Source of the DNA: Oscillospiraceae bacterium
Lineage (GTDB): Bacteria > Bacillota > Clostridia > Oscillospirales > Oscillospiraceae
Assembly: GCA_015068495.1 (NCBI GenBank)
Contig: SVKL01000009.1
Location: 18,499-82,498, forward strand
Length of the DNA stretch: 64,000 bases
Direction of reading: 5' to 3'
Below are positions 33,783-42,484 of the stretch, piece after piece. The notes below the pieces were generated by a model that saw only the letters and a program-made list of their open reading frames with translations, was not told where the DNA came from and did no database searches. Numbering within the stretch: position 1 is the first letter of the stretch; each line of letters begins with the position of its first letter. The translations under genes were made by a program, and so were the position numbers.

Positions 33783-33815
33783 GGATCGCTTAACGAAAGC
33801 GATCCGATTTTTTAT
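33783..33815 (+). terminator. lysine-riboswitch terminator
   Basis: GGATCGCTT (33783-33791) and complement (33797-33805), then GATTTTTTATT. Its arm AAGCGAT-like sequence is shared with the closing helix of the aptamer, fitting a choice between aptamer and terminator states. Confidence 0.85.
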
Positions 33816-33852
33816 TATCACCCAAAACGGGAAAAAAGAAAGGAAAAATGTT

Positions 33853-34689
33853 ATGAAGAGAATTGTTTGTTTGATGATGGCGCTGCTGATGGTTATGTCT
33901 ATGGCTGCCTGCGGCAGCAAAAAGTCCACCGGCGTGGAAGATGGCGTTCTGACCGTGGGTATGGAATGTGCTTACGCACCCTACAACTGGATGCAGACCG
34001 ATGACGCCAACGGCGCTGTTCCCATTGCCAATGTTTCCGGCTCTTATGCCAACGGCTATGACGTGATGATGGCGAAGAAGCTTTGCGAAGCCAACGGCTG
34101 GAAGCTGGAAATCAAGAAGCTGGACTGGGATTCTCTGGTACCTGCTGTGCAGACCGGTGAGATTGACTGCGCCATTGCCGGCCAGTCTATGACTGCAGAG
34201 CGTGAAGAGATGGTTGACTTTGCCGGTCCCTACATCTACGCATCTATTGTTTGCTTGGTAAAGAGCGATTCCGCATTGGCCAATGCCAAGGGCATCAGCG
34301 AGTTGACCGGTACCTGCACCTCTCAGCGTGGCACCATCTGGTACGATACCTGCCTGCCTCAGATCAAGGGCGCTACCGTTCAGCCTGCTGCCGAAGACTC
34401 CGGCGCTATGCTGATGGCTGTCAGCTCCGGCACCTGTGACTTTGTCTGCACCGATATGCCTACCGCACAGGGCGCTGTAATTACCTACCCCAACCTGAAG
34501 ATTTTGGACTTCTCCAATTCCGAGGATAACTTCAACGTTTCCGATGAAGAGATTAACATCGGCATCTCCGTTCAGGAAGGCAACACAACCCTGTTGGATG
34601 CAATGAATAAGGTTTTAGAGCCTATGGACGCTGATGACTTCAACGCCTTGATGGCACAGGCTGTTGCAATTCAGCCCATCGAAGAGTAA
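33853..34689 (+). CDS. lysine/basic amino-acid ABC importer binding lipoprotein
   Basis: Family 3 extracellular solute-binding protein tethered as a lipoprotein: basic start MKRIVC, hydrophobic core, lipobox MAAC around residues 17-20. Mature motifs VGMECAYAPYNWMQTDD, NGYDVMMAKKLCE, WDSLVPAVQTGEIDCAIAGQSMTAEREEMVDFAGPY belong to the amino-acid binding class. The frame is open upstream through the leader, but translation must start at 33853, after the riboswitch terminator, where GAAAGGA precedes the ATG (278 residues). The lysine riboswitch indicates lysine, perhaps with other basic amino acids. A hairpin follows before the permease gene. Confidence 0.9.
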   Translation: MKRIVCLMMALLMVMSMAACGSKKSTGVEDGVLTVGMECAYAPYNWMQTDDANGAVPIANVSGSYANGYDVMMAKKLCEANGWKLEIKKLDWDSLVPAVQTGEIDCAIAGQSMTAEREEMVDFAGPYIYASIVCLVKSDSALANAKGISELTGTCTSQRGTIWYDTCLPQIKGATVQPAAEDSGAMLMAVSSGTCDFVCTDMPTAQGAVITYPNLKILDFSNSEDNFNVSDEEINIGISVQEGNTTLLDAMNKVLEPMDADDFNALMAQAVAIQPIEE

Positions 34690-34698
34690 GAGCTCTGT

Positions 34699-34724
34699 AT
34701 GCGGAAGCGGCAACGCTTCCGCAT
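34699..34724 (+). other. intercistronic stem-loop without T tract
   Basis: Perfect 11-base arms ATGCGGAAGCG around GCAA (a stable GNRA-type tetraloop). Similar in position to the hairpin after the BMP gene: between binding-protein and transporter genes, likely to stabilise the upstream message. Confidence 0.7.
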
Positions 34725-34751
34725 ATTGACGTAATATAAAAGGAGTTCCCT

Positions 34752-35585
34752 ATGAACATATTTGCAAAACTGGGTAGTGATATTGTCCGTTTGTGGAATG
34801 AATACGCAGGGCTTTACCTGTCCGGCGTGTGGAATACCATTTCCTTGGCGGTGCTGTGTACTGCGGTGGGCTGTCTGATTGGTCTTATGTGCGGTATTCT
34901 CAACACCATTCCCTTCACCAAGAACGATAATATCTTCAAAAGAATTCTGCTGCGTACCATCCGCATTATCAACCAAATCTATGTGGAAGTATTCCGCGGC
35001 ACGCCTATGATTCTGCAGGCGGTGGTGATTTACTACGGACTTCCGTATTTTACAAATTACGCATTGCGGTTTACCAATGTGTGGCTGTGCGCATTTGTAG
35101 TTGTGTCGGTGAATACCGGCGCATATATGGCAGAATCTGTTCGCGGCGGTATCATCTCCATTGACCCGGGGCAGACAGAGGGCGCAAAGGCAATCGGTAT
35201 GACCCACTGGCAGACGATGACCAATGTGATTCTGCCTCAAGCGCTGCGGAACATTCTGCCGCAGATTGGCAACAACCTGATTATCAACATCAAAGATACC
35301 TCTGTTATGAGTATCATCGGCTTTACGGAGTTCTTCGCCATTCACAAGAGCGTTGCCGGTACAACCTACCAGTATTTCCCCTCCGCCGCCATTGAAATGG
35401 TGGGTTACCTCTCAATGACGCTGATTGCATCCTTCCTGCTGCGTATGTGGGAGAAGAAGATGGACGGCGCCGGCAGCTATAAGCTGGTAGAGGTGGATAG
35501 TCTGACCATGTCCGCCGGCACTTATTCCCATCCCGATAAGGAAGCCTTTGCAGAGAAGAGCAGAGAGTATAAGGAGGATATGTGA
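34752..35585 (+). CDS. amino-acid ABC importer permease
   Basis: Membrane subunit of the HisM/GlnP class. Three to five membrane helices; [19 protein letters not shown] and the EAA loop [31 protein letters not shown] are diagnostic of polar amino-acid permeases. The C-terminal 45 residues after the last helix are hydrophilic and longer than usual ([16 protein letters not shown] to the end). AAGGAG precedes the ATG at 34752. It is followed after one base by the ATPase start, so both are made together, downstream of the lysine riboswitch. Confidence 0.92.
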   Translation: MNIFAKLGSDIVRLWNEYAGLYLSGVWNTISLAVLCTAVGCLIGLMCGILNTIPFTKNDNIFKRILLRTIRIINQIYVEVFRGTPMILQAVVIYYGLPYFTNYALRFTNVWLCAFVVVSVNTGAYMAESVRGGIISIDPGQTEGAKAIGMTHWQTMTNVILPQALRNILPQIGNNLIINIKDTSVMSIIGFTEFFAIHKSVAGTTYQYFPSAAIEMVGYLSMTLIASFLLRMWEKKMDGAGSYKLVEVDSLTMSAGTYSHPDKEAFAEKSREYKEDM

Positions 35586-35586
35586 T

Positions 35587-36327
35587 ATGGGCAACGAAAT
35601 TTTGCAAGTAAAGCACCTGTCCAAGTCCTTCGGCAGCAACGTAGTTTTGCGGGATATTGATTTTACCGTGAGCAAGGGAGATGTGATCTCCGTAATCGGC
35701 GCATCCGGCTCCGGAAAATCCACCCTTCTGCGGTGTATCAATTTGCTGGAAACCCCCACCCACGGTGAAATCTGGTATAACGGCGAAAATGTGGCAGAGC
35801 GTAAGGTGAAGCCCCACGAATACCGCAGCCACGTGGGTATGGTGTTCCAGTCCTTTAACCTGTTCAACAATATGTCCGTTCTGAAGAACTGTATGGTTGG
35901 ACAGATGAAGGTGCTGGGCCGCAGCAAGCAGGAGGCAAGAGAAATTGCCCTGTATTACCTGCAAAAGGTGGGTATGGCGCCTTATATCAACGCTAAGCCC
36001 CGGCAGATTTCCGGCGGACAGAAGCAGCGTGTGGCCATTGCGCGGGCATTGGCTATGAACCCCGAGGTGCTGCTGTTCGACGAGCCTACCTCCGCCCTTG
36101 ACCCTGAGATGGTTGGTGAAGTGCTCAGCGTTATGCAGCAGCTTGCTCAAGAGGGTATGACGATGCTGGTAGTTACCCACGAGATGGCATTTGCCCGGGA
36201 TGTTAGCACCCGGGTGGTGTATATGAACGAGGGTGTTATCTGCGAGCAGGGAACACCGGAAGAGGTGTTCGGCAATCCTCAAAAGCAGGAAACCAAGGAT
36301 TTTTTGGCACGTTTCAGAAATGCATAA
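35587..36327 (+). CDS. amino-acid ABC importer ATPase (GlnQ/HisP class)
   Basis: ATPase of the lysine importer, 246 residues. Walker [10 protein letters not shown] near residue 37, Q loop MVFQSFNLF, signature ISGGQKQRV, Walker [15 protein letters not shown] and switch histidine in VVTHEM are all intact. The frame can be extended to 35548, but AAGGAGG at about 35571-35577 serves the ATG at 35587. It closes the three-gene operon and a terminator follows at once. Confidence 0.93.
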   Translation: MGNEILQVKHLSKSFGSNVVLRDIDFTVSKGDVISVIGASGSGKSTLLRCINLLETPTHGEIWYNGENVAERKVKPHEYRSHVGMVFQSFNLFNNMSVLKNCMVGQMKVLGRSKQEAREIALYYLQKVGMAPYINAKPRQISGGQKQRVAIARALAMNPEVLLFDEPTSALDPEMVGEVLSVMQQLAQEGMTMLVVTHEMAFARDVSTRVVYMNEGVICEQGTPEEVFGNPQKQETKDFLARFRNA

Positions 36328-36332
36328 TACTG

Positions 36333-36368
36333 CCGCCTGTCCCATTTGGGACAGGCGGTATTTATATT
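36333..36368 (+). terminator. terminator of the lysine importer operon
   Basis: CCGCCTGTCCC (36333-36343) and complement (36348-36358) around ATTT, then TATTTATATT. Confidence 0.8.
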
Positions 36369-36401
36369 AAAAAAATAATTATATAAAAGTGGGAATAGGT
36401 A

Positions 36402-36430
36402 TTGCTTTTCCATAGGGTAAGGGGTACAAT
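36402..36430 (+). promoter_or_regulatory. promoter of the MATE gene
   Basis: TTGCTT (36402-36407), 17 bases, TACAAT (36425-36430). Confidence 0.6.
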
Positions 36431-36475
36431 GACTGGGACGCAAGAAAGTACAACTTTTTTAGTGAGGTGTAGGCT

Positions 36476-37849
36476 ATGTTGCGAAGAAAAGATGTGGATA
36501 TGCTATCCGGCTCCATAATGAAGGGATTGTTTGTTGTTGCCCTTCCCATTGTGCTGATGAACGTGCTGCAATCCATGTTCAATATGGTGGATATGCGGGT
36601 CTTGAAGACCTATGATACAGACGGATTGGCTGTGGGTGCCGTAGGTGTCTGCAGTACGCTGATTACCTTGATTGTGAATTTGGTCATCGGTATTGCTACC
36701 GGCGCCAATGCGGTGGTGGCAAGGCATCTGGGGCGGAAAGACCCGGAGGATGCAAGAAAAGCGGCAGGAACGGCGATCCTCTTTTCTGCCTTGGCTGGTC
36801 TTGTCCTCACAGTAATCGGTATTGCCGGTGCAAAAACCTTTCTGGTATGGACTAACTGCCCGGAAAAGCTTTTGTCCCGTGCGACGCTGTATTTTAGGTT
36901 GTACTTTGCAGGCGTGCCCATTCTCACAGTTTACAATTTCTGCGCTGCGATCATTCGATCCTCCGGCAACTCCAAACGGGTCATGGAGATATCCTTGGTC
37001 GGCGGCGCAGTGAAGGTCGCCTGTACCTATCTGTTTGTGGGAGCATTCAAAGGCGGTATCTTAGGCGTCTCTTTGGCAACGATTTTTTCTTGGGTCATTA
37101 CTTTTCTAATGAGCTGGTGGTCCATCACCAAGGGCGACAGTGTGGTGAAGATCAGCTTGAAGGATATCCGCTATGAAAAGAAGGAACTGAAGGAAGTCCT
37201 GCGAATCGGTGTGCCTTCCGGTCTGCAGATGGGGTTGTACTCTATTGCAAATGTGATTATTGTGGCCACCGTCAATACTTTTGGCGCAGAGGCCACCACC
37301 GGTCTGTCTATTGCCAATACCTTCGACGGCATTATTTATAGCTTTTCTCACGCTACCTCGCTGGCAGTTCTGCCTTATGTCAGTCAGAATATCGGCGCCG
37401 GTAATATCAAGAGAGCCACCCAGTCTGTGTGGAGAGGCATTCTTCTGGCAATCATTCTTGCAGGGGGGACCGGCGCTTTGTCGGCAATTTTCTCACCCCA
37501 ATTGTCATCGCTACTATCCTCGGATCCTGTGGTTATTGACTATTCCTGCCAGAAAATGGTTATTATTTCCAGCACCTATTTTATCTGCGGTATTTTTGAT
37601 GTTTTCGGTGCGGCTCTGCGAGGAATGGGCAGACCTGTGGTTCCTACCGTGGCCACATTGCTGTTTATGTGTGCGCTCCGTTTTGTCTGGGTATATGCGA
37701 TATTCCCCCTGCTGCCCACAAACTTGACATTCCTGTATCTGGTATGGCCTGTTGGCTGGGTGCTTTCCATTGCGCTGATGTCCTGCGCACTCTTCCCTCA
37801 GATCAAAAAGCTCAAGGCACTCCACGCAGAACATCCTGCAACAACCTGA
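36476..37849 (+). CDS. MATE-family efflux transporter
   Basis: Sodium- or proton-driven multidrug/metabolite exporter. The 457 residues form about twelve hydrophobic helices in two similar halves; PIVLMNVLQSMFNMVDMRVL at the start of the first half and GVPSGLQMGLYSIANVIIVATVN at the start of the second are the MATE signatures, and GANAVVARHLGRKDPEDARKAAG is the conserved loop between helices 2 and 3. AGTGAGGTG precedes the ATG. It stands alone under its own promoter, and its stop codon is followed by a terminator. The substrate cannot be deduced. Confidence 0.9.
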   Translation: MLRRKDVDMLSGSIMKGLFVVALPIVLMNVLQSMFNMVDMRVLKTYDTDGLAVGAVGVCSTLITLIVNLVIGIATGANAVVARHLGRKDPEDARKAAGTAILFSALAGLVLTVIGIAGAKTFLVWTNCPEKLLSRATLYFRLYFAGVPILTVYNFCAAIIRSSGNSKRVMEISLVGGAVKVACTYLFVGAFKGGILGVSLATIFSWVITFLMSWWSITKGDSVVKISLKDIRYEKKELKEVLRIGVPSGLQMGLYSIANVIIVATVNTFGAEATTGLSIANTFDGIIYSFSHATSLAVLPYVSQNIGAGNIKRATQSVWRGILLAIILAGGTGALSAIFSPQLSSLLSSDPVVIDYSCQKMVIISSTYFICGIFDVFGAALRGMGRPVVPTVATLLFMCALRFVWVYAIFPLLPTNLTFLYLVWPVGWVLSIALMSCALFPQIKKLKALHAEHPATT

Positions 37850-37856
37850 TAAAAAA

Positions 37857-37890
37857 TCCCCCCTGCTTGAAGCAGGGGGGATACTTTTTT
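37857..37890. terminator. bidirectional terminator
   Basis: TCCCCCCTGCT and complement (37857-37881) with A tract before and TTTTTT after; between the convergent MATE and SDR genes. Confidence 0.9.
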
Positions 37891-37895
37891 GTGAA

Positions 37896-38741
37896 TTACA
37901 CGCCGGAGTAAGCAGCGAAGCCAGCGTCAACAGGCAGCACCACGCCGGTGATGGCGGAAGCGGCCTTGTCGTCACACAGGAACAATGTTGCGCCCAACAG
38001 CTCTTCAGCGTCTACGAAACGACCGGTGGGAGTACCGTTCAGAATCTTAGCGGAACGGGCGGTGGGAGTGCCGTCATCGTTGAACAGCAGCGCCTTGTTC
38101 TGAGCAGATACCAAGAAGCCGGGGGCAATGGCGTTGCAGCGGATGCCGGTGCCGGCAAAGTGGGTAGCCAGCCACTGGGTGAAGTTGGAAATACCGGCCT
38201 TAGCAGCGGAGTAAGCAGGAATCTTGGTCAAGGGAGTGTAGGCGTTCATAGAGGAGATGTTCAGAATAACACCGGCCTTCTTTGCCACCATATCCTTGGC
38301 GAAAACCTGCGTGGGGAGCAGAGTGCCCTGGAAGTTCAGCTTGAACACGAAGTCCACGCCGCTGGCCTCCAAATCAAAGAAGGACTTGCCGCCCTCTTTT
38401 GCCTCGTGCTGATACTCGTTGTCGGTGGTAGCCCGGGGGTTGTTGCCGCCGGCACCGTTGACCAGAATATCGCAAGCGCCCAAGTCTTTCAGCACTGCCT
38501 GATGAACCTCTTCCAGAGATTCCGGCTCCAGAACGTTGGCCTTGTAGCCCTCGCAGATGAAGCCTTCGGCCTTCAATTCGTCAGCCAGCTTCTTAACAGC
38601 TTCTTCGTTCAGGTCCAGTGCAGCAACCTTAGCGCCGCTCTGTGCAAAAGCGCGAGCCATAGCGCCGCAGATCAGACCGCCAGCGCCGGTAACCACGGCA
38701 ACCTTGCCGGAGAAGTCGATATTGATGGGAAGATTGATCAT
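37896..38741 (-). CDS. SDR-family D-mannonate oxidoreductase-like protein
   Basis: NAD(P)-dependent short-chain dehydrogenase, probably reducing D-fructuronate to D-mannonate in hexuronate use. TGAGGLICG near residue 20 is the cofactor loop, NGAGG follows, and the catalytic set is Ser in NISSMNAYTPLTK and Tyr/Lys in YSAAK. The inserted segment with NNPRATTDNEYQ and the end PVDAGFAAYSGV are typical of the Firmicute UxuB/YjmF-type SDR rather than of general SDRs. It has a good promoter of its own and GGAGG before the ATG. No uxuA or uxaC gene is next to it, so the pathway assignment is from sequence similarity only. Confidence 0.82.
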   Translation of the reverse strand: MINLPINIDFSGKVAVVTGAGGLICGAMARAFAQSGAKVAALDLNEEAVKKLADELKAEGFICEGYKANVLEPESLEEVHQAVLKDLGACDILVNGAGGNNPRATTDNEYQHEAKEGGKSFFDLEASGVDFVFKLNFQGTLLPTQVFAKDMVAKKAGVILNISSMNAYTPLTKIPAYSAAKAGISNFTQWLATHFAGTGIRCNAIAPGFLVSAQNKALLFNDDGTPTARSAKILNGTPTGRFVDAEELLGATLFLCDDKAASAITGVVLPVDAGFAAYSGV

Positions 38742-38783
38742 AATAATTTACCTCCAATGTTTCTTTTGTTTAAGAATACATCT

Positions 38784-38812
38784 ATTGTAGCACATTCATT
38801 TTCATATCGCAA
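38784..38812 (-). promoter_or_regulatory. promoter of the SDR gene
   Basis: Minus strand TTGCGA (38812-38807), 17 bases, TACAAT (38789-38784). Confidence 0.7.
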
Positions 38813-38820
38813 TACCGGTT

Positions 38821-39516
38821 TTATTGATAAAGACCGTATTTTGTGATAATGCGCATAAGAATCGCAAGCAAGGGCTTGCTTAAAAGCAGCAGAGTCACCA
38901 GTGTACAACCGGCTTGAATCAGGTTGGTGAGAATTGCGGTGGCGTAAATGCTGAAAACTGCGGTGGGGGTAAAGACCGTCAGCGTGGTGAGCACTGTAGA
39001 GGTGTCCAGCAGGGGACAGACCACAAATAACACGGTGATAAAACCAAACAAACCAAGACTGAATGGGTCTTTGGGAAGCTTGTCCTTTCGATAATAGCAA
39101 AGTCCTGCGATGAAACCGCAAATGCCGTACGCAAGCATTTGCCAAGGCGTCCACGGCCCTTGTCCAAAGAGAAAATTGCTGGCAAAGGCACTGATTGCCC
39201 CCACCAAAAAGCCTGCTTGCGCCCCAAAGGCAATGCCGGAAAGAATAATAATTCCGTAAATGGGCTTGAAATTGGGCAGCCACGCAAACACTGCTCGGGA
39301 CACGGTAGCCAGCGCACACATCACAGCAATCAGCACCAGCTCCCGCGCCTGCGGCTTACGCCCCTCAAAGGCAAGGAAAAAGGGAATCAGAAGAAAAATG
39401 ATTACCAGTGTGGACGTGAGGTAATATGCCCGTCCCGGCAGGAATCGCCCCAGCAGCAGGGCACCGGGGATGCAAATAAAGGTGGAAATCAGGGAAAAAA
39501 GCGTGGATTTTTTCAT
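38821..39516 (-). CDS. ECF transporter S component, probably for cobalamin (CbrT-like)
   Basis: Substrate-binding membrane subunit of an energy-coupling-factor importer. Six hydrophobic helices; the N-terminal half has ARELVLIAVMCALATVSRAVFAWLP followed by IIILSGIAFGAQAGFLVGAISAFASNFLFGQGPWTPWQML, the pattern of the cobalamin/queuosine-like S components. The gene overlaps the ATPase gene by 4 bases and is the last of an EcfT-EcfAA'-S operon on the minus strand. A cobalamin-type riboswitch precedes the operon, which is the main reason for assigning cobalamin. Alone, the sequence would not define the substrate. Confidence 0.8.
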   Translation of the reverse strand: MKKSTLFSLISTFICIPGALLLGRFLPGRAYYLTSTLVIIFLLIPFFLAFEGRKPQARELVLIAVMCALATVSRAVFAWLPNFKPIYGIIILSGIAFGAQAGFLVGAISAFASNFLFGQGPWTPWQMLAYGICGFIAGLCYYRKDKLPKDPFSLGLFGFITVLFVVCPLLDTSTVLTTLTVFTPTAVFSIYATAILTNLIQAGCTLVTLLLLSKPLLAILMRIITKYGLYQ

Positions 39517-41159
39517 AGCCCGACCTCCCGATTTTTTGCAAGCAGCTCCACAACGTCCTCAACAGTGACGGCGTTTTGGAAAAACGCACGGCTCATACGG
39601 TTGGCGGCGGTGGTATAGAAGCTGTTGCCGCCGAAGAATGTCTTCGGTGTGTGGGTGGATAGGGCCTGCCCGTCAAAGAACATACTCACCTTGTCGGCGT
39701 ATTTGGCGCAGAATTCCACGTCGTGGGATACCAAAAGAATGGTGACACCTTGTTGTTTTAGTTTACATAATATTTCTGCAAAGGCTTTCTTAAAGAAACA
39801 ATCCATACCCTTGGTAGGCTCGTCCAGCAGCAGGAGCTTCGGCTTTGTCAGCAGCACTTTGGCAAGGGCTGCCCGCTGCTGTTCGCCGCCGGACAGGTCA
39901 TAGGGGTGGCTCTGCAGCAGATGCTCAATTTGACAGTCTGCGGCAACCTGCGCAATCTCACCGGAAATCTCCTGCAAATCCTCCAAAACCGTGTTTTTGA
40001 CAAACAGACTCTTGGGGTTTTGGGGGAGCATAGCAAGACAGTTTTGGAACAGTTCGCCGGCAGAATAATGCTTGAAAGTTTTGCCGAAAATCGAGACCTT
40101 TCCCCGGTACGGCTTGCAAGTGCCGCATACAGCCTTCAGAAAGGTGGATTTTCCTGCGCCGTTGCCGCCCACAATGGCGTGAATACTGCCGGCTTGAATG
40201 GATATGGATACCCCCCGCAGCACATCTTGAGATTCCCGGGTATAGCGGAACCACATATCCGTGAGCTCCAAAGCCGGGGCGGTTTCCGGCACAGGGGCAG
40301 GGGAAGGCAGCGCGGTGATTTCCGGGGTGCCGGGCAGGGTGTCTTCCAGCCATCTGCGTCCTTCCCGGACAGTCAGAGGGCAATCCCCTCCGGCGTTTGA
40401 CAGATAAAATGCCTGCATAGGTGTGGGCATCGCGGCAAACATAGGATTCTTCTGCCGCCATAATAATTCACCCACAGCCTTAGGCGTGTCCAGCCCCACA
40501 ACCCGTCCGTTTTCCATCACCAGCACACGGTCAGCCGCCGGCAGGATATCCTCCAGCCGATGCTCAGTGATGATTACCGTGGTGCCCAATTCCAAATTGA
40601 TTTTCCGCACTGTGTTCAGAAAATCCGAGGCAGCCAAGGGGTCAAGCTGGCTGGTAGGCTCGTCCAAAATTAGGATATCCGGCTGCATCGCCATAATGGA
40701 TGCCAGATTCAGCAGCTGCTGCTGTCCGCCGGACAGGGTGGCTACATCCTTGTGAAACCAATCGGCAATGCCGAAATAGCAGGCCATCTCTGCCACCCGG
40801 GAGCGCATAGTGGCGGTGTCGCAGCCAATGTTTTCCAAGCCGAAGGCAAGCTCGTGCCAAACCTTGTCGGTGACAATCTGCTCCTGAGGATTTTGCATCA
40901 CATAGCCGATTTTGCTTGCCTGCGCAATGGGAGGAATTTCCTCCAAGGGCACAGAGCCAATGCAGATGCTTCCGCTGCGCTGCCCATAGGGGGTCAAGAG
41001 GGATTTCAGATGTCGCAGGAGGGTGGTTTTGCCGCTACCGCTTTTGCCGCAAATGGCAAGATATTCTCCTTGTTTTACGGTCAAATTGATATCCTGCAGC
41101 ACAGATTTATCGGCGTTGGGATAGGAAAAACTTAAATCTTTGATATGAATATCCGGCAT
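39513..41159 (-). CDS. ECF transporter ATPase, fused EcfA-EcfA'
   Basis: Cytoplasmic energy module with two ABC domains in one chain (548 residues), replacing separate EcfA1 and EcfA2. First domain: Walker A GKSGSGKTT near 38, QNPQEQIVTDKVWHELAFG (the ECF Q-helix), signature LSGGQQQ, Walker B LILDEPTSQLD. Second domain: Walker A GGNGAGKST near 325, QNPKSLFVKNTV, signature LSGGEQQRA, Walker B LLLLDEPTKGMD. Both sites look active. AAAGGAGGTG precedes the start. It overlaps the EcfT gene by 28 bases and the S gene by 4, so the whole transporter is coupled. Confidence 0.92.
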   Translation of the reverse strand: MPDIHIKDLSFSYPNADKSVLQDINLTVKQGEYLAICGKSGSGKTTLLRHLKSLLTPYGQRSGSICIGSVPLEEIPPIAQASKIGYVMQNPQEQIVTDKVWHELAFGLENIGCDTATMRSRVAEMACYFGIADWFHKDVATLSGGQQQLLNLASIMAMQPDILILDEPTSQLDPLAASDFLNTVRKINLELGTTVIITEHRLEDILPAADRVLVMENGRVVGLDTPKAVGELLWRQKNPMFAAMPTPMQAFYLSNAGGDCPLTVREGRRWLEDTLPGTPEITALPSPAPVPETAPALELTDMWFRYTRESQDVLRGVSISIQAGSIHAIVGGNGAGKSTFLKAVCGTCKPYRGKVSIFGKTFKHYSAGELFQNCLAMLPQNPKSLFVKNTVLEDLQEISGEIAQVAADCQIEHLLQSHPYDLSGGEQQRAALAKVLLTKPKLLLLDEPTKGMDCFFKKAFAEILCKLKQQGVTILLVSHDVEFCAKYADKVSMFFDGQALSTHTPKTFFGGNSFYTTAANRMSRAFFQNAVTVEDVVELLAKNREVGL

Positions 41160-42007
41160 AACAGCACCTCCTTTACGTGTATGAATGAGGGAATCAGTAA
41201 ATATATGCAGTAAACGGGGAAATATACAGACAGGGGAGCGGCAGAGAAATCAGGGGTGTAGGTGACATCCGTAGCTCCGGTAGCAGCGCCGAAAATAGTG
41301 AGTGCGGCGGCGACTGCAATGACAAAAAGCAGAAATCCGTCTTTGGCGGTGAGCCGGTAGATTTGAAAGCTGCTGCGTTTTGCTGCTCCGTAGCCCCGGC
41401 TTTTCATAGAATCTGCGGTGACAATGCTGCCCTCCAGCGCCCAGCCGGTAAGGGCCAGCAGCACCGTCATACCGTGGGATAGTTTTTCCCGCACAGACGC
41501 GTTTTCGGCACCCTTGCCGATTGCCCGGCGGGCATCCATTATTTGCGCTGCATTCGCCGCCAGTCCGGGAATCAGCCGAAACACCATCACCAAAAGCAGC
41601 GACAAGGAAGGGGCAAGGCTGCCGAATAAAGCGGTGAATTTGTCCGCTGTCATTACATAGTTATAACAGCCAAACCACAGCAGGGTGATTATCAAAATGC
41701 CGCCGACGGCAAAGCCGTAGCCCAGCGCCTCTGCTGTGTAGGGTCTGCCGAACAGGAAAAAGAGGGGGTGCTCTCCCAAGGTGTTAAAGAGGGGATTGAT
41801 TAACGCAACGATGAAAAACAGCGGAAGCATCCGGGCAATGCTTTTTAGTGCCTTTCGCTTTTGCAGCAGCACGTAGTAAATGCCGGAGCAGACAATGCCG
41901 GCAATGCAGTAAGCCGGATGCTGAAACACAACCCCAAAGCCGATAGCGCCGAGAAAAAACAGAAAATTTGTCAACGGGTGAAATTTGGAAAAACCGTCTG
42001 TTTTCAT
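41132..42007 (-). CDS. ECF transporter T component (EcfT)
   Basis: Membrane scaffold coupling the ATPases to the S component. Five or so membrane helices, and the two Ala-Arg-Gly-type coupling motifs are seen as MDARRAIGKG and MKSRGYGAAKRS. The length of 291 residues is usual. AGAAAGGAGGG lies just before the ATG at 42007, directly downstream of the riboswitch terminator, so it is the first gene of the cobalamin ECF operon. Confidence 0.9.
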   Translation of the reverse strand: MKTDGFSKFHPLTNFLFFLGAIGFGVVFQHPAYCIAGIVCSGIYYVLLQKRKALKSIARMLPLFFIVALINPLFNTLGEHPLFFLFGRPYTAEALGYGFAVGGILIITLLWFGCYNYVMTADKFTALFGSLAPSLSLLLVMVFRLIPGLAANAAQIMDARRAIGKGAENASVREKLSHGMTVLLALTGWALEGSIVTADSMKSRGYGAAKRSSFQIYRLTAKDGFLLFVIAVAAALTIFGAATGATDVTYTPDFSAAPLSVYFPVYCIYLLIPSFIHVKEVLLCRIFISKI

Positions 42008-42027
42008 AAAAATCCCTCCTTTCTAAA

Positions 42028-42057
42028 AGAAAAAAGTCCCCAATTGGGGACTTTTTG
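42028..42057 (-). terminator. riboswitch terminator of the ECF operon
   Basis: Perfect 11-base arms AAAAAGTCCCC and complement (42031-42041, 42046-42056) around AATT, followed on the minus strand by TTTTTTC. It lies between the riboswitch and ecfT. Confidence 0.88.
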
Positions 42058-42060
42058 CGC

Positions 42061-42240
42061 ACAAAAAACCACGAATGACCACCCCAAGAGTCCTTCGTTT
42101 CTGCTTCTAAGGCTGTATTCCGGCTCGTGACGCCCTGTGTGCAGCGGCCTTCTCGATTCAATCAATGGCAGCTGCGGCTTTTTGTCACTCTACGGCGGCT
42201 TGGTACCGCTGGGATATACCCATTCCAATTTCCAAAGAAG
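42061..42240 (-). promoter_or_regulatory. cobalamin-type riboswitch, divergent
   Basis: On the minus strand, in order: GGTATATCCCA (like GGTGAAATCC), CGGTACC and GCCGCCGTAGAGTGA (like CGGTCCCGCCGCTGTGA), GAGAAGGCCGCTGC (like GGGAAGGC) and GAGCCGGAATACAGCC at 42126-42111 (like the B12 box). The order and spacing fit the cobalamin class, but several conserved bases differ. A terminator follows. Confidence 0.75.
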
Positions 42241-42263
42241 CATTCCAATATAGACTGGTAGCG

Positions 42264-42292
42264 AGTATACCACATTTTTTGCGGTTTTGCAA
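42264..42292 (-). promoter_or_regulatory. promoter of the ECF operon
   Basis: Minus strand TTGCAA (42292-42287), 17 bases, TATACT (42269-42264). Confidence 0.7.
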
Positions 42293-42414
42293 TCCTTATA
42301 ACCGAAATTTCCGTAGGGAATGGGAATTTGCCTACATTTTTATCCTTATTTTCACCCAAAAGAAACCAAAGGCGGGTTTCATACGGTTTTCAGGTCTGAT
42401 TGCAAGAAAATCTG

Positions 42415-42443
42415 TTGACAAATGTCAGCTTTTCGGTTATACC
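42415..42443 (+). promoter_or_regulatory. promoter of the polyamine importer operon
   Basis: TTGACA (42415-42420), 17 bases, TATACC (42438-42443), about 35 bases before the potA ribosome-binding site. The stretch between this and the divergent promoter holds no gene. Confidence 0.65.
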
Positions 42444-42484
42444 TATACTATTACAAAATTATATAAAAGAAACGGGGGAGGATA

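Noticed and set aside
33664..33852. N-terminal extension of the amino-acid binding protein upstream of 33853
   Set aside because: This stretch is lysine riboswitch and terminator RNA, and a lipoprotein signal peptide begins exactly at the ATG at 33853.
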